Source of the DNA: Bacillus sp. SD088
Lineage (GTDB): Bacteria; Bacillota; Bacilli; Bacillales; Bacillaceae_C
Assembly: GCF_017355205.1 (NCBI RefSeq)
Contig: NZ_JADIJK010000002.1
Span: 62,001 to 126,000, forward strand
Direction of reading: 5' to 3'
DNA: 64,000 nucleotides
Part shown: piece after piece, positions 38,767-47,749 of the stretch
How the letters are laid out: the number at the start of each line of letters is the position of its first letter
How positions within the stretch are numbered: position 1 is the first letter of the stretch
The notes under the pieces: model-generated
What the model saw: the letters and a program-made list of their open reading frames with translations, nothing else
What the model was told of the DNA's origin: nothing
The model's database searches: none
Translations under genes and position numbers: made by a program

Positions 38767-38962
38767 GAAAAGCGCAAGCGCCTTGCTCAGCCCCGACAAG
38801 CAAATGTTCTGAGACAAGAAAAGTCCGGTTTTGACTTTTATTGGCTCAGGTTATTTTGCAGAACATCGGCTAAGTTCGCGCCGTCCTGGCGCAACGCCGA
38901 TGGACTCGCTCCTGCGAGCCTCGAGCCGATGGCGCCTGGAGCTAGATCAAGCATTAGCCGAA
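38767..38962. repeat. Repeat family A, copy 2
   Basis: From AAAAGCGCAAGCGCCTTGCT to GGAGCTAGATCAAGCATTAG. It carries the module GACAAGCAAATGTTC...GGTTATTTT also found in copy 3. The following 38963-39140 is AT-rich; a short frame there ends in PLFTTSIGRLFEKSKITEIL, which I do not recognise. Confidence 0.8.
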
Positions 38963-39144
38963 ATTTATACTTTCTTTCTTACCTTACATAGAAAAGACTC
39001 TATAGTTAATAGGACACAATTTAAAAATTCTAAAAGAGATAACGATATGCCATTATTCACAACTAGTATAGGACGACTATTTGAAAAAAGCAAAATAACA
39101 GAGATCCTCAAGGGGGTAATTAGCTAGTCTATTTTTTATAAAAA

Positions 39145-39184
39145 AACAGCCCTGCAAGATGTCACACCACCTTACAGGGCTGTT
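39145..39184 (-). terminator. Terminator of the RND efflux gene
   Basis: Stem AACAGCCCTG (39145-39154) with CAGGGCTGTT (39175-39184); on the minus strand it is followed by TTTTTTTATAA, ten bases after the stop codon. Confidence 0.85.
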
Positions 39185-39193
39185 CCCTATTAA

Positions 39194-42100
39194 TTAATTC
39201 TCTTCAATCTCTTTCCTGTTTTTCTTAAACAACTTGGACAAGATCTCATACACGATCGGTACAATGATCAATGTTAGCAAGGTAGAGCTTGCTAGACCAC
39301 CAATAACGGAAATGGCTAGGCCTTTCGAAATAAAGCCGCCTCCACCTTCTGCACCGACAGCCAATGGAATTAATGCACCTATGGTCGCAATGGCCGTCAT
39401 TAGGATTGGTCGAAGACGCGTAGCCCCCGCTTCTAAGATCGCTTCACGCATACCCATACCATCGCGTTCCATCCGGACAATACGATCGACTAATACAATC
39501 GCATTGGTCACGACAATTCCAATAAGCATCAATAGTCCCATCATCACGGATACCGAGATCGTTTCACCTGCGATATATAAACCAACAAATGAACCAATCA
39601 CCGCAAATGGTAGTGAGAATAGGATCGAGAATGGCGCAACTCCCTCTCCAAATGTCACAACAAGAATAAAGTAGACAATCGCAATCGCAGCAAGCATTGC
39701 TACTCCTAATTGAGTAAAGGTCTCTGTCATATCTGCAGCTACACCACCAACATCAACTGTGACACCTTTTGGTAAATCTAAATCATCAATCGCTTTATCG
39801 ACTTCAGATGTAGCTTTTGAAATATCATCCCCAAGGATCGTCCCAGATACAGTTGCGTAGTATTCACCTTTACTACGTGCAAGTGTATTTAAAGTTGTTC
39901 CTTCTTCCACTTCCACAAGTTCTGATAATGGCATTGTTGTGCCAACCGCAGTTTCTACAGGTTTGTCCAGAAGCTCATCAATGGATTCAGGTTGTTCTTC
40001 TTGCTCTTGTTGAACAATGACTTTCACTTCATTTCCATCTTTTTCAATGGTTGTTAAAACCTCTTCTTGTGTGCTTGGATTTAACAGCATCACAAGTTGG
40101 CCAGCTGTTAAACCATATTGTAATAATTCATCTTGCTCTACTTTAAAAGTATATTCAACATAAGGATCTTCCGCATCGGAAGTAACATCTTCAATGCCAT
40201 CATTTTCGTTCATCACGTCTTCTAGCAGGCCTACAGATTCATTTAGCCTATCAAGATTTTCACTATAGAGTGAGTAACTAATTTCATTGGTAGACATTCC
40301 CATGGAGGAGAAATCTTGGCTCTTCCACTCGCCGGATTGACCAATGTCAAACACATAGTTTTCAATTTCTTTGCGGACTTCTTGGAAGTCATCCATATCG
40401 GGATCAAAGATAAGGTACATTAGCGCACCACCAGCTCCCCCACCCATCATAGCGGACATGGAATCGCCACTCTCGGTAATCGATAATTGTAAAATATCAA
40501 TATCATCCCGTTTTAATAACTCTTCTTCCACTTTTCCTACATTCTCTAACGTATCTTCTTCCAATTCTCCTGTTGCTGGTGTATAGGTTAGATACATTAC
40601 TTTCTCTTCATCACTACCTAAAAAACTAAATCCAATCAGAGGCGTTAATGTCAAACTACCGATTAATAAGATAATCGAAATGATCGATGTAATCGCCTTA
40701 TGATTCAGTGTCCATTCAAGAGCTTTCTTATAGCCGTTCGCTAGTTTACCAACCTCTTTATGGTGACTTTCCGTTTTCTTACCGTATATCTTTTTCCTAA
40801 ATAAGAAATGAGATAAAGCAGGCACGATCGTGATCGCCACGATTAAGGAAGCACCAAGCGCAAATGCCATCGTTAAGGCAAATGGTACGAATAGTTCCCC
40901 AACCATTCCTCCTACAAAAACTAGAGGAGCAAATACGGCAACCGTAACTAATGTGGAGGACATAATCGGTTTAAACATTTCAATCGTTGCCTCTCTAATC
41001 AAGGCACGTCCTGTTAACTTCTCATTTTTCAAGTGAAGTCGCCGATAAATATTCTCCACAACAACAATCGAGTCATCAATCACCCGCCCAATCGCTACCG
41101 TTATAGCCCCTAGGGTCATAAGGTTTAGGGTAATATCCAACCAGTGTAATAATAATAAAGCCATGAAAATCGAGACTGGAATCGATACAACCGATATAAT
41201 CGTCGATTTAAAATCACGTAGGAATAGAAGGATAATCAAGATGGCGATCAGTCCACCAAATAGAGCCTTTTCGATCATGGTTGCAACTGAATCTTCAATT
41301 GGCTCTCCTTGGTCAAGTGAAACGTCCATAACAAGACCGTCGATATTCTTCTCTTCCTCTTTGACTAATTTCTTCACTTCATTTACAACATCAACAGTAT
41401 TCGCTTCTTGCCCTTTAATCACTTGAATGGCAATCGCATCTTCCCCATTTGTACGTGAAACCGATTCTACCTTACCAACTAATTCCACTTTGGCAATATC
41501 ACTAAGTTTGACAAATGGAGATGGGTTCGTTTCTGAAGGTGTAACAGGAATTAACATGTCCTTCAATTCGTCAACGGTCATGAATTTTCCGTCTACCGCA
41601 ACAGCCTGTTCTCCTTCTTCAAATTCATACAGTCCTAATGAAACAGCCATATCACTTGCTTGTATCATATCTTTCACTGTGTCTTCCGTTATATCCAGTT
41701 CAGCCATTTTTTCATCATCATATGTTAGATCGACTTCTTCAATGTGCTGACCTGTAATCGAAGCAGAAGCAACACCGTCTAGCTTCTGAATTTTCGGCAG
41801 AATAATATCTTCAACTGTGGATGTCAGCTCAACAATGTCTTCCTCTGTGCTACTCACACTAAGAGCTACGACAGGCATCATATTCATATTAATTGCCGTA
41901 ATTTCTGGGACCTCTGCCCCATCCGGCAATGTTACATCATCTAAAGCGGAGCTTAATTCTCGATTCGCTTCATCCATATCAATTCCATAATCATATTCCA
42001 CTTGAATATTAGACATGTTAGAATAAGAGTTGGAATAAACAGCTTTCACATTCTTTAAATTTTCTATCTTTTTTTCTAGAGGCATGGACACTTCTTCCAT

Positions 42101-42280
42101 AACCTTTTCCGGAGTGGCCCCAGGATAGACATCCATCACCATTAAATACGGAATCGAAATATCAGGAATGGTCTCCGTCTTCATCCGACTTCCCGAATAT
42201 AAACCAAAGACTACAATAATAATCGTCAGAAGCCATACGGCTAATTTATTTTTTATGACAAAATTGACTAAACCCTTCAC
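39194..42280 (-). CDS. swrC: RND-family efflux transporter (SwrC/YerP-like)
   Basis: 1028 residues from GTG 42280 (GGGGGTAGG upstream; a TTG at 42298 is the other option). It is an AcrB-fold proton-driven exporter: first helix after VIKNKLAVWLLTII, two large extracellular domains (about 35-330 and 545-840), and the proton-relay helix IGRVIDDSIVVVENIYR, repeated as GIVVTNAIVLVDRIVRM in the second half. B. subtilis SwrC exports surfactin and is needed for swarming (family knowledge). The cargo here is unproven. A TetR gene lies divergently, with a palindrome between them. Confidence 0.9.
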   Translation of the reverse strand: MKGLVNFVIKNKLAVWLLTIIIVVFGLYSGSRMKTETIPDISIPYLMVMDVYPGATPEKVMEEVSMPLEKKIENLKNVKAVYSNSYSNMSNIQVEYDYGIDMDEANRELSSALDDVTLPDGAEVPEITAINMNMMPVVALSVSSTEEDIVELTSTVEDIILPKIQKLDGVASASITGQHIEEVDLTYDDEKMAELDITEDTVKDMIQASDMAVSLGLYEFEEGEQAVAVDGKFMTVDELKDMLIPVTPSETNPSPFVKLSDIAKVELVGKVESVSRTNGEDAIAIQVIKGQEANTVDVVNEVKKLVKEEEKNIDGLVMDVSLDQGEPIEDSVATMIEKALFGGLIAILIILLFLRDFKSTIISVVSIPVSIFMALLLLHWLDITLNLMTLGAITVAIGRVIDDSIVVVENIYRRLHLKNEKLTGRALIREATIEMFKPIMSSTLVTVAVFAPLVFVGGMVGELFVPFALTMAFALGASLIVAITIVPALSHFLFRKKIYGKKTESHHKEVGKLANGYKKALEWTLNHKAITSIISIILLIGSLTLTPLIGFSFLGSDEEKVMYLTYTPATGELEEDTLENVGKVEEELLKRDDIDILQLSITESGDSMSAMMGGGAGGALMYLIFDPDMDDFQEVRKEIENYVFDIGQSGEWKSQDFSSMGMSTNEISYSLYSENLDRLNESVGLLEDVMNENDGIEDVTSDAEDPYVEYTFKVEQDELLQYGLTAGQLVMLLNPSTQEEVLTTIEKDGNEVKVIVQQEQEEQPESIDELLDKPVETAVGTTMPLSELVEVEEGTTLNTLARSKGEYYATVSGTILGDDISKATSEVDKAIDDLDLPKGVTVDVGGVAADMTETFTQLGVAMLAAIAIVYFILVVTFGEGVAPFSILFSLPFAVIGSFVGLYIAGETISVSVMMGLLMLIGIVVTNAIVLVDRIVRMERDGMGMREAILEAGATRLRPILMTAIATIGALIPLAVGAEGGGGFISKGLAISVIGGLASSTLLTLIIVPIVYEILSKLFKKNRKEIEEN

Positions 42281-42329
42281 TACAATACCTACCCCCAATT
42301 GACTTTTCTAACTTAATTACCTATACTAA

Positions 42330-42343
42330 TGACTAATTAGTCA
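42330..42343. promoter_or_regulatory. Candidate TetR operator between the RND pump and its regulator
   Basis: Perfect 14-bp palindrome TGACTAATTAGTCA located midway in the 98-base divergent region. AT-rich promoter sequence surrounds it. Confidence 0.65.
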
Positions 42344-42378
42344 ATTGTCAACAAAAAAGTTAGAGGAGAAACATTCGA

Positions 42379-43218
42379 ATGCTAAAAAAACAATTAATTA
42401 TGGAAAAGGCGTTAGAACTTTTTGCAAAACAGGGGTTTGAAGCTACTTCTGTTCAACAAATTACCGATCATTGTGGAATTTCTAAAGGAGCCTTTTATCT
42501 TTCTTTTAAATCCAAGGATGAATTGATTTTAACACTCATTGATCATTTTATGATGCAAATTACTTCAGATATTGACTACTTGGTCAAAACCTCATCTGAA
42601 GATAAGCTTCTATATGAATTTTACTACACATGTCATACATATTTTCATAAACATATGAACTTTGCGCGAATTTTTATGAAAGAACAAATGCAAACCGTGA
42701 ACCAAGAACTTATTGTGAAAATACATGATTATGATAAATTTCACGAAAAAGCAATCTTATCGATGATTGAGCGATTATACGGTGACGAAGTTAAGGATAC
42801 GAAATACGACCTCATCTTCTGTATAAAAAGTTTTATGAAGATGTATGCGGAGCTGTTTTTATTTGAAAATATTCAATTAGATTTTCACTTATTGTCCCAA
42901 ACCCTTGTAGAGAAGACCAATTTATTAGCTAAGCATATGACGAAACCGTTTATTTCCCAAGATTACACACTTTTAATTGAACACGGGAAAAGTCTTAACA
43001 TCACCAAGGAACAACTGCTGACTGTCATAGAGAAAAAGATTAGTGAAATGGAAGAATCACTTGAAAAGGAATCTTTACTCTTGCTAAAACAGGAATTAAC
43101 AAAACCTTCTCTCGGGCTGGTCATTATTCATGGGTTAATCGAAAATATTCGCAATCACCCTCATTGTAAATGGGTTGCTTATTTATTGAGAAATTATTAC
43201 CAAATAGACAAAAAGTAA
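42379..43218 (+). CDS. TetR-family regulator of the RND pump
   Basis: 279 residues, longer than most TetR proteins (about 190-210). N-terminal helix-turn-helix GFEATSVQQITDHCGISKG then AFYLSFKSKDELI. The helical ligand domain extends with a second helical segment (about 200-279: TKEQLLTVIEKKISEMEESL). ATG 42379 follows GAGGAG. Probably represses the divergent efflux gene until a substrate binds. Confidence 0.88.
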   Translation: MLKKQLIMEKALELFAKQGFEATSVQQITDHCGISKGAFYLSFKSKDELILTLIDHFMMQITSDIDYLVKTSSEDKLLYEFYYTCHTYFHKHMNFARIFMKEQMQTVNQELIVKIHDYDKFHEKAILSMIERLYGDEVKDTKYDLIFCIKSFMKMYAELFLFENIQLDFHLLSQTLVEKTNLLAKHMTKPFISQDYTLLIEHGKSLNITKEQLLTVIEKKISEMEESLEKESLLLLKQELTKPSLGLVIIHGLIENIRNHPHCKWVAYLLRNYYQIDKK

Positions 43219-43227
43219 TACAATAAA

Positions 43228-43316
43228 GTGAAACTTCAATCAGTAGGGGTTTTACAGCCAGTTAGTGCGGGGAAAAGGGGAAATATGGTTCCAAACATGG
43301 AGATATTTTCCCTTTT
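43228..43316. repeat. Short family C derivative followed by a terminator hairpin
   Basis: 43228-43272 keeps only the two ends of family C: GTGAAACTTCAATCAGTAGG and CAGCCAGTTAGTGCGGGG, an internal deletion form. Then stem AAAAGGGGAAATAT (43273-43286) pairs with ATATTTTCCCTTTT (43303-43316), a likely terminator for both convergent genes. Confidence 0.75.
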
Positions 43317-43319
43317 TAA

Positions 43320-43970
43320 TCACATTTTGCTTTTGGCGTCACTACTTTGAACCCTGTGCAGTCGATTCCATTTTCCTTTGCGAGGTAAATTCCATTTATA
43401 GTAGACAGATAACATTCTAAACAGAACAATGAAAGCCAGTAACAGATAGGTCGAGGATGGACTTTTGATCAAACCTAAGCCAATGGAAAGACCTGCTAAT
43501 GCCGCCCATAAAGCGTAAATATCTGAGTGGAAGATCATCGGTTTTCGGCCAGCAAATACATCCCGAAGCATCCCGCCACCCGCACCAGTTATTGTGGCTG
43601 CAATAATCACAGCAATAAGTGGCGCATCAATAGAAACCGCATATCTAGCCCCTTGAATGGCGAAGGCCCCTAAACCAATCGCATCAAAAAAGACGACCCA
43701 TCTTTGCCAAAAATGTATCCATTTACTAGGGAAAATAAATACAATCAATATCACGAAAAAAGCAACAGCAAATAACAAATCTTGCTGCCAAATATTTTCT
43801 ATCGGGATCCCAATTAAGAGATTCCGGATCAAACCACCACCAAAAGCTGTTGTATACCCTAAGATAAAAACACCTAATATATCATAATCTTCTTCTATCG
43901 CTATCAGTGCACCACTTATTGCAAAAGCTAGTGTACCAATGATGTTAAGAATCTCCCAGGTCAAGGCCAT
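43320..43970 (-). CDS. TRIC-type cation channel family protein (UPF0126, YvgT-like)
   Basis: 216 residues, seven hydrophobic helices in two repeats. The glycine-rich signature appears twice (GYTTAFGGGLIRNLLIG and ITGAGGGMLRDVFAGRKP), the hallmark of prokaryotic TRIC homologues that form trimeric cation channels. The physiological ion in Bacilli is unknown. ATG 43970 has GGGGGAGG directly upstream. Confidence 0.88.
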   Translation of the reverse strand: MALTWEILNIIGTLAFAISGALIAIEEDYDILGVFILGYTTAFGGGLIRNLLIGIPIENIWQQDLLFAVAFFVILIVFIFPSKWIHFWQRWVVFFDAIGLGAFAIQGARYAVSIDAPLIAVIIAATITGAGGGMLRDVFAGRKPMIFHSDIYALWAALAGLSIGLGLIKSPSSTYLLLAFIVLFRMLSVYYKWNLPRKGKWNRLHRVQSSDAKSKM

Positions 43971-44077
43971 TCTCCTCCCCCAAAATCAATCATTCTCTTA
44001 TTATAACCATTGATGCACAATCCGGCTATGTGAATTACTTGCCAATTCATTCAGCTTATTATTGAACATAAGGCCGA

Positions 44078-44539
44078 TTAATAAAGTGAAACTTCAATCG
44101 ACGTATCCTTACTACTTATTCTTTCTCCTCGGCATTTTGAGGACGTCGGGTTGCCCGTCCTTACGTCCAGGATGACTGCTTTCAGAAAAGGGTTTCCTGC
44201 TAAACAAGAGTCTTCGTTTAGCAATTCTTCTAATTTCAATAATGTTTTTGTTCCTAATCCTTTACTCCTCACAAGAGGATCCGTAACAATATACACGATA
44301 AACCCAATATTAACATCCGCCAAATAATGTCCTGTTGCAAAACATACGATTTTCTCTCCTTCAAACCCAATTAGAAATCGAAAATTATTTGGTTTACTTT
44401 TTTTTGCATATTGTAAGCTTCTTAAGAAAACATCATGTGATTCTCTCACTTCGACAGGAAATGCTCGATCAAAAATTTTGAGGGTATTTTCTAAATTACT
44501 TATATTATCAAAGGTAATTTCATCCCATTTAATAGTCAT
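44078..44539 (-). CDS. GNAT acetyltransferase, C-terminally truncated by a repeat
   Basis: 153 residues from ATG 44539 (AGGGGGAAAGTGC upstream; the frame to 44617 adds a false hydrophobic N-terminus). The GNAT core is visible (NFRFLIGFEGEKIVCFATGH, IVYIVTDPLVRSKGLGTKTL) but the last strand and helix are absent. After ILDVRTGNP the sequence ends RGERISSKDTSIEVSLY, whose last residues come from a GTGAAACTTCAAT repeat edge (44087-44099). It may be inactive. Confidence 0.65.
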   Translation of the reverse strand: MTIKWDEITFDNISNLENTLKIFDRAFPVEVRESHDVFLRSLQYAKKSKPNNFRFLIGFEGEKIVCFATGHYLADVNIGFIVYIVTDPLVRSKGLGTKTLLKLEELLNEDSCLAGNPFLKAVILDVRTGNPTSSKCRGERISSKDTSIEVSLY

Positions 44540-44670
44540 GCACTTTCCCCCTAACAAAAATTTTCCTAATTTTATCATAATCAAAGTCAAAACCACCGTA
44601 AAAATGCTTAGTAACACAAATAAAATGCAGAAATGTGAGAGAAGCTGGTTTGAAAAATAACATAAAAAAG

Positions 44671-44705
44671 AGCTTCCAAATAGCCCTAAAGGCGTTTAGG
44701 AAGCC
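44671..44705. terminator. Hairpin with GCTTCC/GGAAGC stem
   Basis: GCTTCCAAA (44672-44680) pairs with TTTAGGAAGC (44695-44704). The same GCTTCCTAA stem occurs at 3007-3047 and 33108-33141. Confidence 0.5.
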
Positions 44706-44708
44706 CCT

Positions 44709-44918
44709 TTATTTTATTGAGGCGTTACTTTGTGCATCCCGCTCATAAAGGTTAACCAGCAAGAGAATGGCGCCAATAATTTGTGGGAACGTTATTTTTT
44801 CACAATGAGCATAGTTGAAATGAACAGCGTTGCAAGTGGATCAATATAGATTAGAATAGCATTACTATGTTGTTTTAATTTACTCATCCCTAAAAAGAAA
44901 AGGTAGAATCCTGATTAT
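44709..44918 (-). pseudogene. C-terminal remnant of an EamA/DMT-family transporter, frameshifted
   Basis: One minus-strand frame reads FYLFFLGMSKLKQHSNAIL, IYIDPLATLFISTMLIVKK and stops. The next frame continues ITFPQIIGAILLLVNLYERD and stops at 44709. Joined, they match the last two helices of EamA (RhaT-like) permeases. The upstream eight helices are missing. The 429-base gap 44540-45046 holds only this remnant and hairpins at 44671-44705 and about 44940-44972. Confidence 0.6.
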
Positions 44919-45046
44919 GCTCGGAATTTGCATAATTGAAAGGCGCACTCCTTATTCTAGGTGCCTTTTTTACCATATCATTCTTATATCCTTCATAATA
45001 TTCTTTGGCCACCGTTTTTATTAATGAATTCACCTTCTATATTTTT

Positions 45047-46552
45047 TTATTTACCACGATGCACGTAATGCTGTGTGGCATTTCCTGCATTAAATTGCTC
45101 AGTAATATGTTTAACAGCCTCTTGTAGATCCAATTTACTGCTACACGTGAAAACATCAATTGCTGCATAACCATACTCTGGCCACGTATGAATCGTTAAA
45201 TGTGACTCTTGAATAATTACTACACCGCTAACCCCATGAGGGGAAAAATGATGGAAATGTTCATTCACAATCGTTGCTTTTGCTTTATGTGCAGCTTGAG
45301 ACATTATCGTTTTAATTCGTTGCACGTCCTTGAGTAATGCAACATCACAATCATGGAGCTCTAATAAAATATGATGTCCTAAAGCATGTTGGAATTGTGT
45401 TTTTTGTACTGTTCTCTTAATTTGTAAAAACTTTTTATTTTTGCAAATCGGACAACCACTAGATTGAAGTTGAACAATCGTGGTGTATTGATGGTGAGCG
45501 CCGACTGTAAGTGAGTGCTGACAGTTGATACACTGATAAACAACTGATTTCCGCTCAATTTCTCCTGTGTAAATTGGTCGCATAAATTTACGCTGATTAG
45601 GAATGTAGGGAGTCATTTGATCTGTTGTTTGTAATACGAATAATGAGCTTGTAGCACCTAATATCTGCGCACCTTCATAGGTGTTTATATCGTATTTAAT
45701 ACTGTCAATCACGAAGCCCATGGCATGTAAGCTTTGCTGTAGCTGCCACTGCTTTTGATAGCTGCGTTTAGAGTAGGAGAAAAACACATGCCGCATAGCT
45801 TCTGGCTTTAGTGCGTTAATTGCACGTGATAAAAAAAGCTGTGCGCCAATCAATGTATACGGAGTATCGGTGTATACACAATCAAAATGATGGGCGTATG
45901 TTTTAGGCAAAGGCTCCTGAACGTTATAATAATCTGTTTTAATAGGAAGCTCATACTTCTGAGCAATTTCGCTAATCATACATAAAATTCGCCTATCAAT
46001 ATCTAACACAACAATTTGAGTAGTGGAATGTGGAGCGATTTTTTTTAGTATAAATGCTAGCGCAATACTGATGAAATCATCATCGCCTAAACACAAAATA
46101 CGCTTATTGAGTAGCATTGTATAGTCTAATGCGAGCAATGCACGTTTTAGGGCAGTTTCAACTGTACATTTTGCTTGATCAATCGCCACGTCAGCTGTGG
46201 GTCTAGTTTCATAAATAATGTTTAATTCGCTTTTATTTTGTTTAATCCATTCTGTACGAAATGCATCATTTGTTGTTAATTGAAGATAGAGTTTAGCATC
46301 GGCACCTGAGAGTTGAAAATATTGCGAAATAGCTAGCTGACCTTTTTTCGTTAAGCTATGTTTACCCCAACCTTGTTTAGCAAATTCTTTCTTCATTGCT
46401 GATACGATAGGTACTGGTAAGTTTGTTATATATGCTAAAGATTTAGTGGTGCAATTTTTATGAAAATATAAAGCAAGTAGAGCCTTTTCTAATGTGAGAA
46501 AATGTTCTTCAAGTTGCATATCGGTTGTGATTTTTTGTAATTGTTTTTGCAC
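45047..46552 (-). CDS. Fusion of branched-polyamine synthase (BpsA-like) and S-adenosylmethionine decarboxylase (SpeD)
   Basis: 501 residues, one continuous frame (GTG 46552, GAGAGGA upstream). Residues 15-75 form a winged-helix-like N-terminal domain. Residues 110-315 are a Rossmann-like aminopropyltransferase of the BpsA type: [26 protein letters not shown] (155-160), [15 protein letters not shown] (227-233). A zinc-ribbon-like segment follows (C341, C344, C367, C370). Residues 389-501 are a complete class 1b AdoMet decarboxylase: cleavage site E449-S450 in [15 protein letters not shown], with His455 and Cys470 at +5 and +20 from the pyruvoyl Ser, as in Thermotoga (Ser63/His68/Cys83). BpsA adds aminopropyl groups to spermidine to make branched polyamines; SpeD makes the aminopropyl donor. 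BpsA normally has a Pro where this protein has Thr230, so activity needs testing. Confidence 0.88.
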   Translation of the reverse strand: MQKQLQKITTDMQLEEHFLTLEKALLALYFHKNCTTKSLAYITNLPVPIVSAMKKEFAKQGWGKHSLTKKGQLAISQYFQLSGADAKLYLQLTTNDAFRTEWIKQNKSELNIIYETRPTADVAIDQAKCTVETALKRALLALDYTMLLNKRILCLGDDDFISIALAFILKKIAPHSTTQIVVLDIDRRILCMISEIAQKYELPIKTDYYNVQEPLPKTYAHHFDCVYTDTPYTLIGAQLFLSRAINALKPEAMRHVFFSYSKRSYQKQWQLQQSLHAMGFVIDSIKYDINTYEGAQILGATSSLFVLQTTDQMTPYIPNQRKFMRPIYTGEIERKSVVYQCINCQHSLTVGAHHQYTTIVQLQSSGCPICKNKKFLQIKRTVQKTQFQHALGHHILLELHDCDVALLKDVQRIKTIMSQAAHKAKATIVNEHFHHFSPHGVSGVVIIQESHLTIHTWPEYGYAAIDVFTCSSKLDLQEAVKHITEQFNAGNATQHYVHRGK

Positions 46553-46568
46553 TGTAGATTCGTCCTCT

Positions 46569-46640
46569 CAATTTTAATAAGAAAAAATTAAAATTGTCTA
46601 AATCAACGAATAGAAAAAGCGCGACTAAAATTAGTCGCGC
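46569..46640 (-). promoter_or_regulatory. Leader of the bpsA-speD gene: terminator-like hairpin plus RBS-adjacent hairpin
   Basis: On the minus strand a 10-bp stem GCGCGACTAA/TTAGTCGCGC (46619-46640) is followed at once by TTTTTC, like an intrinsic terminator, 67 bases before the GTG. A second stem CAATTTTAAT/ATTAAAATTG (46569-46578 with 46587-46596) ends right against the GAGAGGACG ribosome binding site (46561-46568). This could be attenuation, or an upstream terminator plus chance pairing. Confidence 0.55.
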
Positions 46641-46921
46641 CAAATGTTTATACGAAGCCAACTAATTCTAATCTTGCTTTTTTTGCAAAACAAATAACAC
46701 CTCAGACGGGTGGTTGTTCGACAAAATTAAGCTATAACATTGATTTAGATTAGAATTCTACAATTAACAAAAAGTTCACCCTTTAATATAATAGTACTTC
46801 CACTATATAATAGAAATAAAAATTCCGCAAGTTTTTATTAAATAAGCGCTTACTTAATCTAATAACTGTCCTACTCCTTTATGTCTAATAATGTCAAATT
46901 GCTGCATTTTTATGAAATTGT

Positions 46922-47340
46922 TTATTGCTTAACTAATTTATTTTTTCGTTTTCTATACATCATAAATGCACCGATTTCATTAACAAAAATCAGCTCAAAA
47001 ATAGTGTTTCCTAGAGGTGCCCAACCATTCTCGCCTGTGAATAGCAATGACAGTAACCTTTCCAATAAGTGTAACATTCAATATGATCAAACCAAATTTA
47101 AGTGAATGCTTCCAAAAACCATCATTAAAGCAATCGTAAAAATTGCTGAAAACTGTGTTACTTACATCGTAATCCAATACTGCCTGCATTTGCTGATTAA
47201 TCGTCTCTGCTGCTGGAAACCAGACCATACGCTCATCATTAATTCAAATGTTATGATATCACCTTTCCAGCTGCATATATGCAAAATAGACTAATACGAT
47301 TAAAAAAACGGGGCGAATATACCAGCTTAACGGATTAAGA
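46922..47340 (-). pseudogene. Decayed membrane protein with several frameshifts
   Basis: Minus-strand pieces in different frames: LNPLSWYIRPVFLIVLVYFA (about 47340-47260), GDIITFELMMSVWSGF, VTQFSAIFTIALMMVFGSIH (about 47163-47100) and FTGENGWAPLGNTIFELIF then VNEIGAFMMYRKRKNKLVKQ (47041-46922). Each looks like real hydrophobic or C-terminal protein sequence, so a multi-frameshift pseudogene is likely. The family was not recognised. The rest of the 1.2-kb gap 46553-47749 is AT-rich with the terminator at 47456 and an IS end near 47714. Confidence 0.45.
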
Positions 47341-47455
47341 TGCCGCTAAAAGGCCCAATCTAGTAATTCTTGTTAGCTTTTATCTGAGGCATTCTTAGAA
47401 TGATAATAATAATTCTTTCTCCTCCGCCATGCAATTCCCTTTAAATAAAAAAAAG

Positions 47456-47479
47456 CACTATCCTTATTCAAGGATAGTG
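47456..47479 (-). terminator. Intrinsic terminator (minus strand)
   Basis: Stem CACTATCCTT (47456-47465) with AAGGATAGTG (47470-47479); on the minus strand it is followed by CTTTTTTTTATTT. It would end transcription coming from the IS3 fragment. Confidence 0.85.
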
Positions 47480-47749
47480 TCCGATTTTATACCAAACTTT
47501 TTTATAAACTGTACATCTTTTTATAAAAAACAGTAAAACTTTGTTTCAAACCGGCAATTTCTATGCTTAACTTTTTATTTTGTACACTTATAAACAGTTT
47601 CCAACTTTTTGTGCATTTCCAATTTTATCCACACTTTAAGGATTCTTTCTTTGTGAAGTATTGTTCAATTTTTATAAAAAAGTTTGATCATTTTCTACTG
47701 TTGATCTTTGATCTGACCCCTGTCAATTAGACACAAAAAATAAGCGCAG

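Noticed and set aside
38831-39127. 98-codon plus-strand frame after the LacI-SBP gene
   Set aside because: Its first half is repeat family A sequence. Only the last 30 codons look protein-like and no start site supports them.
39234-41750. Several long plus-strand frames opposite the RND pump gene
   Set aside because: Shadow frames of a highly biased minus-strand coding sequence: low-complexity, no ribosome binding sites.
46881-47294. Plus-strand frames of 62-74 codons upstream of the bpsA-speD gene
   Set aside because: They run antisense to a decayed minus-strand membrane protein and lack ribosome binding sites.
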